From the NCBI GenBank assembly GCA_947499555.1, contig CANMOU010000004.1:62001-126000 (forward strand): a stretch of 64,000 bases of DNA, in the 5' to 3' direction. A model generated the notes under the pieces. The model searched no databases. It saw only the letters and a list, made by a program, of their open reading frames with translations, and was not told where the DNA came from. The translations under genes and the position numbers were made by a program. This document shows positions 61,939-64,000 of the stretch, one piece after another (the stretch's first letter is position 1; each line of letters opens with the position of its first letter). Source of the stretch: an uncultured Roseovarius sp. (GTDB lineage: Bacteria; Pseudomonadota; Alphaproteobacteria; Rhodobacterales; Rhodobacteraceae).

Positions 61939-62787
61939 ATGAACGAAATCGAAAACCGCGTATCCTCTCACTATTCCGGGCCGTCACTTCTGGCCGATAT
62001 CCGGGCAGCTCTCGAGGCGGCTGGGGCGGACCCCTATGCACCGGAGCTTGCACAACTGAAGGCAGTCGATGAGTTTCACACAGGCGGTTTGGAAGCCACC
62101 GATGCGTTGCTTGACCAACTGGAAGTCTCGCCCGAAACACGCGTGCTCGACATTGGATGTGGGATTGGCGGCACCGCGCGACATGTGGCGGATCGCACCG
62201 GCGCGGTGGTGCACGGATTTGATCTGACTCCTGATTTCGTCGATGTGGCCAAGGCACTGAGTGCGATGACAGGTATGGCCGACCGCACCTTGTTCGACGT
62301 CGGAAGCGCCATCGACATGCCAGTAGACGACAACTTTGCTGACATGGCGCTGATGTTTCATGTAGCCATGAACATTCAGGACAAGCAGACGCTTTTCCGC
62401 GAAGCCGCTCGCACCCTCGTGCCGGGGGGTACATTTGCGCTTTTCGACGTCATGCGTGGGAGTGACAGGGAACTGAACTTTCCTTTCCCCTGGGCTGAAC
62501 GGGCAGACTTTTCCTTTGTCGAACCACCGGAAACCTATCGCGCCGCCGCAGAAAGCGCAGGTTTCGAATTGGTTTCCACACGCGACAGGTCAGATTTTGC
62601 CAAAGACTTCTTCGACAGAATCTTTGCCAGGATCGAAAAAGAAGGCGGTCCTGCACCCGTCGGCATTCACCTGCTTATGGCCGAGACAGGCAGAGAAAAA
62701 ATCCAGAATTATGTCACGCATCTTCACGCCGGAGATATCGCCCCGGTCGAGATGATTTTCCGCAACGGGGATCAAACTCCCTGCTAG
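61939..62787 (+). CDS. Class I SAM-dependent methyltransferase
   Basis: The 282-residue methyltransferase has motif I VLDIGCGIGGTARHV, an acidic end-of-strand residue (VHGFDLTPDFV) and post-I/IV segments (MALMFHVAMNI, GGTFALFDVMR), close to the UbiE/sterol-type group. It is inserted between preT and preA, 40 bp after preT and 17 bp before preA, in one orientation. The substrate is unknown and a link to pyrimidine degradation is not established. ATG 61939 was chosen; longer in-frame starts overlap preT. Confidence 0.85.
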   Translation: MNEIENRVSSHYSGPSLLADIRAALEAAGADPYAPELAQLKAVDEFHTGGLEATDALLDQLEVSPETRVLDIGCGIGGTARHVADRTGAVVHGFDLTPDFVDVAKALSAMTGMADRTLFDVGSAIDMPVDDNFADMALMFHVAMNIQDKQTLFREAARTLVPGGTFALFDVMRGSDRELNFPFPWAERADFSFVEPPETYRAAAESAGFELVSTRDRSDFAKDFFDRIFARIEKEGGPAPVGIHLLMAETGREKIQNYVTHLHAGDIAPVEMIFRNGDQTPC

Positions 62788-62804
62788 ACGCGAAGGAAAA
62801 CAAC

Positions 62805-64000
62805 ATGGCCAGTCTTGCAAGCAACTTTGCCGGTATTTCTTCCCCCAACCCTTTCTGGCTCGCCTCGGCGCCGCCGACGGACAAGGAATACAATGTTCGC
62901 CGCGCCTTTGAGGCCGGTTGGGGCGGTGTTGTCTGGAAAACGCTCGGCGAGGACGGCCCACCTATCGTCAACGTAAACGGTCCAAGGTACGGGGCGATCT
63001 GGGGTGCAGACCGGCGGCTCTTGGGCCTGAACAACATCGAGTTGATTACTGACCGGCCTTTGCAGGTCAATCTCGATGAGATGGCACGCGTCAAGAAAGA
63101 CTATCCTGACCGGGCGCTTATCGCGTCGCTTATGGTGCCGGTTGATGAAGACAGCTGGAAAATCATTCTCGACCGTGTTCTGGAAACCGGCTGTGACGGT
63201 GTTGAACTGAACTTTGGGTGCCCGCACGGGATGAGCGAACGCGGCATGGGGTCCGCCGTGGGCCAGGTGCCCGACTACGTGCAACAGGTCACCGAATGGT
63301 GCAAGAAACACTCGGACCTGCCAGTCATTGTGAAGCTTACGCCAAACATCACGGATATTCGCAAACCCGCTCAGGCCGCCCATGATGGTGGCGCAGATGC
63401 GGTAAGCCTGATCAATACCATCAACTCGATCACGTCCGTCAACCTCGACAGTTTTGCCCCCGAACCCACAATTGACGGCAAAGGCGCACATGGTGGTTAT
63501 TGCGGCCCGGCGGTAAAACCCATCGCGCTGAACATGGTCGCTGAGATCGCGCGGAGCCCTTCGCTCTCTGGCTTGCCAATTTCAGGCATTGGCGGGATCA
63601 CCACATGGCGCGATGCGGCTGAATTCCTGGCGCTCGGCGCAGGGAATGTGCAGGTCTGTACCGCAGCGATGACCTATGGCTTCAAGATCGTACAGGAAAT
63701 GATCTCGGGCCTGTCGCAGTATATGGATGAAAAGGGATTTCGGTCTGTTGATGAGATCGTTGGCCGGGCTGTGCCGAATTGCTCGGACTGGCAACATCTG
63801 AACCTCAACTATGTCACGAAAGCGCGCATCAATCAGGATCTCTGCATCAAATGCGGTCGGTGCTATGCGGCTTGCGAAGACACATCGCATCAAGCCATCT
63901 CAATGACACCAGATCGCGTCTTTGATGTCATCGACGCGGAATGCGTGGCCTGTAACCTGTGCGTCAATGTCTGTCCGGTCGAGAGCTGCATCACGATGGA
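62805..64000 (+). CDS. preA: Dihydropyrimidine dehydrogenase catalytic subunit PreA (cut by window edge)
   Basis: The frame is open from ATG 62805 (GAAGGAAA upstream) to the window end, giving 398 residues. It has an FMN-binding TIM barrel of the dihydroorotate-dehydrogenase type (NPFWLASAPPT at the start, ELNFGCPHGMSERGMGSAVG with the active-site Cys, SGIGGITTW). A ferredoxin-like end follows, CIKCGRCYAAC and CVACNLCVNVCP, binding two 4Fe-4S clusters. It reduces uracil and thymine with electrons from PreT. The C-terminus lies beyond the window. Confidence 0.95.
   Translation, partial: MASLASNFAGISSPNPFWLASAPPTDKEYNVRRAFEAGWGGVVWKTLGEDGPPIVNVNGPRYGAIWGADRRLLGLNNIELITDRPLQVNLDEMARVKKDYPDRALIASLMVPVDEDSWKIILDRVLETGCDGVELNFGCPHGMSERGMGSAVGQVPDYVQQVTEWCKKHSDLPVIVKLTPNITDIRKPAQAAHDGGADAVSLINTINSITSVNLDSFAPEPTIDGKGAHGGYCGPAVKPIALNMVAEIARSPSLSGLPISGIGGITTWRDAAEFLALGAGNVQVCTAAMTYGFKIVQEMISGLSQYMDEKGFRSVDEIVGRAVPNCSDWQHLNLNYVTKARINQDLCIKCGRCYAACEDTSHQAISMTPDRVFDVIDAECVACNLCVNVCPVESCITM

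Overview
The window looks like chromosomal DNA of a marine alphaproteobacterium of the Rhodobacteraceae (Roseobacter group). The evidence is the high G+C, the dense ATGA-overlapped operons, a plant-type glutamate-cysteine ligase, an aerobic-type CobN cobalt chelatase, an alpha/beta-hydrolase-OsmC fusion, a Hint-domain protein, and a DMSP lyase DddP in which every metal-binding and catalytic residue known for the family is at its expected position. There are no insertion sequences, prophage genes or CRISPR arrays. It is ordinary core chromosome with a few accessory or pseudoenzyme genes. Sixty-five protein genes (two cut by the window edges), one tRNA gene and one cobalamin riboswitch are described.

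Layout. Positions 1-6200: a membrane protein tail, a low-molecular-weight tyrosine phosphatase, a racemase-fold protein without catalytic cysteines, an OmpA/BON protein, ubiA and rsmE head-to-head, and small membrane or Tat-exported proteins. 6405-12000: gshA, then a leftward operon whose genes overlap: pyrB, two unknown membrane proteins, a dihydroorotase homologue without metal ligands, plsY and a small conserved protein. 12040-19719: a uracil-DNA glycosylase, a phosphoesterase, moaB and an RND efflux pair. 19719-24800: DsbD-like and YqgE proteins, a fatty-acid-hydroxylase and aldolase pair divergent from a LysR regulator, a Hint protein and elongator tRNA-Met. 24896-33900: an FAD-linked oxidase, a sigma-54-type promoter with an ammonium transporter and a 56-residue membrane protein, an esterase, a DenD-like epimerase, hemC and hemE divergent across a PpsR-type site, and a haloalkane dehalogenase. 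34125-38800: a class III cyclase, dddP, the hydrolase-OsmC fusion and a degenerate receiver.

38938-56449 holds two cobalamin blocks. The first is DUF1636-cobC-cbiB, followed by a lytic transglycosylase, an rRNA methyltransferase-like gene, an exporter and smc. The second is a B12 riboswitch leading into hupE, a His-rich periplasmic protein, cobW, a GNAT enzyme, cobN, a GFA protein and cobO. It combines cobalt uptake and handling with cobalt insertion and corrinoid adenosylation. 56783-59609 holds a selenium-binding-protein/methanethiol-oxidase homologue with a membrane protein and two tandem Lin0512 paralogues, followed by a GntR/FCD regulator. 60576-64000 is preT, a methyltransferase and preA (cut), the reductive pyrimidine-degradation enzyme.

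The most unusual non-coding signal is an 11-bp tandem array (four copies, consensus ATACCGACGTG). It occurs twice, 23.6 kb apart: once between pyrB and the glycosylase gene and once upstream of dddP, with the same internal order of units. Other points to check are the small protein after amt, several apparent pseudoenzymes, and the His-rich partner of HupE/CobW. All functions are inferred from reading the sequence; no database search was run.
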